A DNA stretch of 6,765 nt from Acidobacteriota bacterium (lineage in GTDB: Bacteria; Acidobacteriota; Blastocatellia; Pyrinomonadales; Pyrinomonadaceae). Below the pieces are notes generated by a model, which saw only the letters and a list, made by a program, of their open reading frames with translations, made no database searches and was not told the origin of the DNA. The translations under genes and the position numbers were made by a program. Positions 5,500-6,765 of this stretch are shown piece by piece (position 1 is the first letter of the stretch; every line of letters starts with the position of its first letter). The stretch covers positions 1 to 6,765 of the forward strand of contig SXVE01000247.1 in the NCBI GenBank assembly GCA_005790265.1. The letters are read 5' to 3'.

Positions 5500-6765
5500 T
5501 TAGAAAATAAATCTAGCACCAAGCTGAACTTGGAAAACCTGACTTGCCGGATTTGTTTCCAGATTGATCTGTCCAGCGAGCGGACCGGAAACATACCGAG
5601 TTTGTAAGAAGCTCGGGTTGGTAATACCGCTCGTGCCGCATAATTGCGAACCGGTTGAGCAGTAGTTTAAGAGCGGTCCCGAGGTGTTATTCGTTCCAGG
5701 AAATCTAAAGACAATATTCGGCGTGTTGAATACGTTGAAAAACTCTCCGGAGAAAACAAGTCGGCGAGTTTCGTCAAATCTGAAAGATTTCTGCACTCTC
5801 AAATCCATATCGTAAACAGCACGATTACGGAAATAATTGCGCGGAATTTCAACGCCCGGAACAAACAGCGGACGATCATTGAAAATGCTGTCGCCGTTGG
5901 CGTCAACGCCGGTGTAAACGTTTAGCGGAGTTCCCGAACGAAGACGAATTGCGCTCGAGACTTCAAAATCAAACGGCAGGAAAAACACCGGATTGGCAAC
6001 AAACTGATGTGTGCGATCAAGTCTCGACGGTGCGTATTCATTTCTCAAATCATACGGATTGGCATATGCAACTCCGCCTGAATCACGCTCGTTATCATCG
6101 TCGGATTTGTTTCGCGACAAAGTGTAATAAGCGTTCAACTGTCCCCAACTGCGAACCAATCTTGTGCGGAAAGTTAATCCTTGATAAAGCGATTTGCCCG
6201 TTGATTCGCGAACCTGAACTGAACCTAAATTGAATCTGAAATTAGGATTGAGCGCCGGATCGTTCGTTGGACGCTGGCGAGTAGTTACGCTTCCGCCAGG
6301 AAATGTTAAACCGCCCGGTGTAGACAATGCGATGTATGTTCGTCCGGACTGTAAAATTTGATCAATAGTTCCGTTACTAACCATTGTCGCATAATTTGCA
6401 GCAGTGTTATTTGCTTGTAAAAATGCGCGATACTGCTCGCCTGTCAGCGGTGACGGGACGTTGAGATCACGGTTGCGCTGCAGACGGTCAGTTTTAACGA
6501 AAGAGTAATCAATTCCGAAAACTAAATTGGTTGCTAATTCATGTTCTACGCCAAAGCCGAACTGATATGAACGCGGATTTTTGAAGTCTTCCGCGTGTCC
6601 GGTAACTTGAGCGCCAACGAACGGATTTGAAGAAAATCCGAGACGTTCCGATATCTGCGCGATTTGCGCCGGCGTGACATCCGGCAAAGAATTTAATGCA
6701 GCGGTATTCAAATTAATTCCGATAACTGCAAATTGGCGATAAAGCGTATTTGGCGTACAAGCCGC
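5500..6765 (-). CDS. TonB-dependent outer-membrane receptor, 3' part (Oar-like), 5' end outside window
   Basis: The reading frame stays open to the right edge, 18 codons beyond a TTG at 6709-6711, so no start is in the window and that TTG should not be taken as one. The 421 in-window residues are the C-terminal beta-barrel of an outer-membrane receptor of the type common in Acidobacteriota. Signals: SLYQGLTFRTRLVRSWGQLNAYYTLSR-type strand pairs (near 5.9-6.2 kb), LDRTHQFVANPVFFLPF, the GVDANGDSIFNDRPL loop seen in Oar-like receptors, SGEFFNVFNTPN, and the terminal QVQLGARFIF ending in Phe, a beta-barrel assembly signal. It would normally have an N-terminal carboxypeptidase-regulatory-like and plug domain outside the window. 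The ligand cannot be read from this part. Two hairpins lie just past the stop (5465-5487 and 5424-5458). Confidence 0.88.
   Translation of the reverse strand, partial: AACTPNTLYRQFAVIGINLNTAALNSLPDVTPAQIAQISERLGFSSNPFVGAQVTGHAEDFKNPRSYQFGFGVEHELATNLVFGIDYSFVKTDRLQRNRDLNVPSPLTGEQYRAFLQANNTAANYATMVSNGTIDQILQSGRTYIALSTPGGLTFPGGSVTTRQRPTNDPALNPNFRFNLGSVQVRESTGKSLYQGLTFRTRLVRSWGQLNAYYTLSRNKSDDDNERDSGGVAYANPYDLRNEYAPSRLDRTHQFVANPVFFLPFDFEVSSAIRLRSGTPLNVYTGVDANGDSIFNDRPLFVPGVEIPRNYFRNRAVYDMDLRVQKSFRFDETRRLVFSGEFFNVFNTPNIVFRFPGTNNTSGPLLNYCSTGSQLCGTSGITNPSFLQTRYVSGPLAGQINLETNPASQVFQVQLGARFIF

Overview
This window looks like chromosomal DNA from an Acidobacteriota-type bacterium, probably the Blastocatellia/Pyrinomonadales side. 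The assignment is inferred from moderate GC with many AAA/GAA/CGC-style codons, from an Oar-like TonB-dependent receptor of the kind abundant in that phylum, and from the protein style. It is not proven here. No rRNA, tRNA, CRISPR array, insertion sequence or phage gene was seen.

The core (80-4212) is an arsenosugar-type organoarsenical cluster. Five minus-strand genes run 3468 to 80 with gaps of -1, 5, 13 and 6 nt, so they almost certainly form one operon: an ArsM-type arsenite methyltransferase, a DinB/YfiT-like four-helix protein, a CPYC peroxidase-like (carboxymuconolactone decarboxylase fold) protein, an NTF2/SnoaL-like protein, and the radical SAM/Cys-rich enzyme ArsS. Divergent from this operon, across an 81-bp gap, is a plus-strand DUF2064 nucleotide-sugar-transferase-like gene of the family annotated as 'arsenosugar biosynthesis glycosyltransferase'. 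In the known pathway ArsM makes dimethylarsenic, ArsS joins a 5'-deoxyadenosyl group to it, and later steps replace adenine to give arsenosugars. The peroxidase-like and DUF2064 proteins are recurrent but poorly understood neighbours. I know of no arsenosugar role for the DinB-like and NTF2-like proteins, and they are the most novel part of the window.

The right part holds a family 4 (GT-B) glycosyltransferase on the minus strand (4270-5385, GTG start), convergent with the DUF2064 gene. Beyond it is the 3' part of a TonB-dependent outer-membrane receptor (5500 to the window edge, open at its 5' end), closed by two consecutive hairpins, the second a strong intrinsic terminator. The GT4 gene may act in surface polysaccharide synthesis or may be recruited to the arsenosugar cluster. 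The sequence alone does not decide this.

No gene-free stretch exceeds 300 bases. The longest are the left edge (1-79), the divergent gap (3469-3549) and the gap before the receptor (5386-5499).
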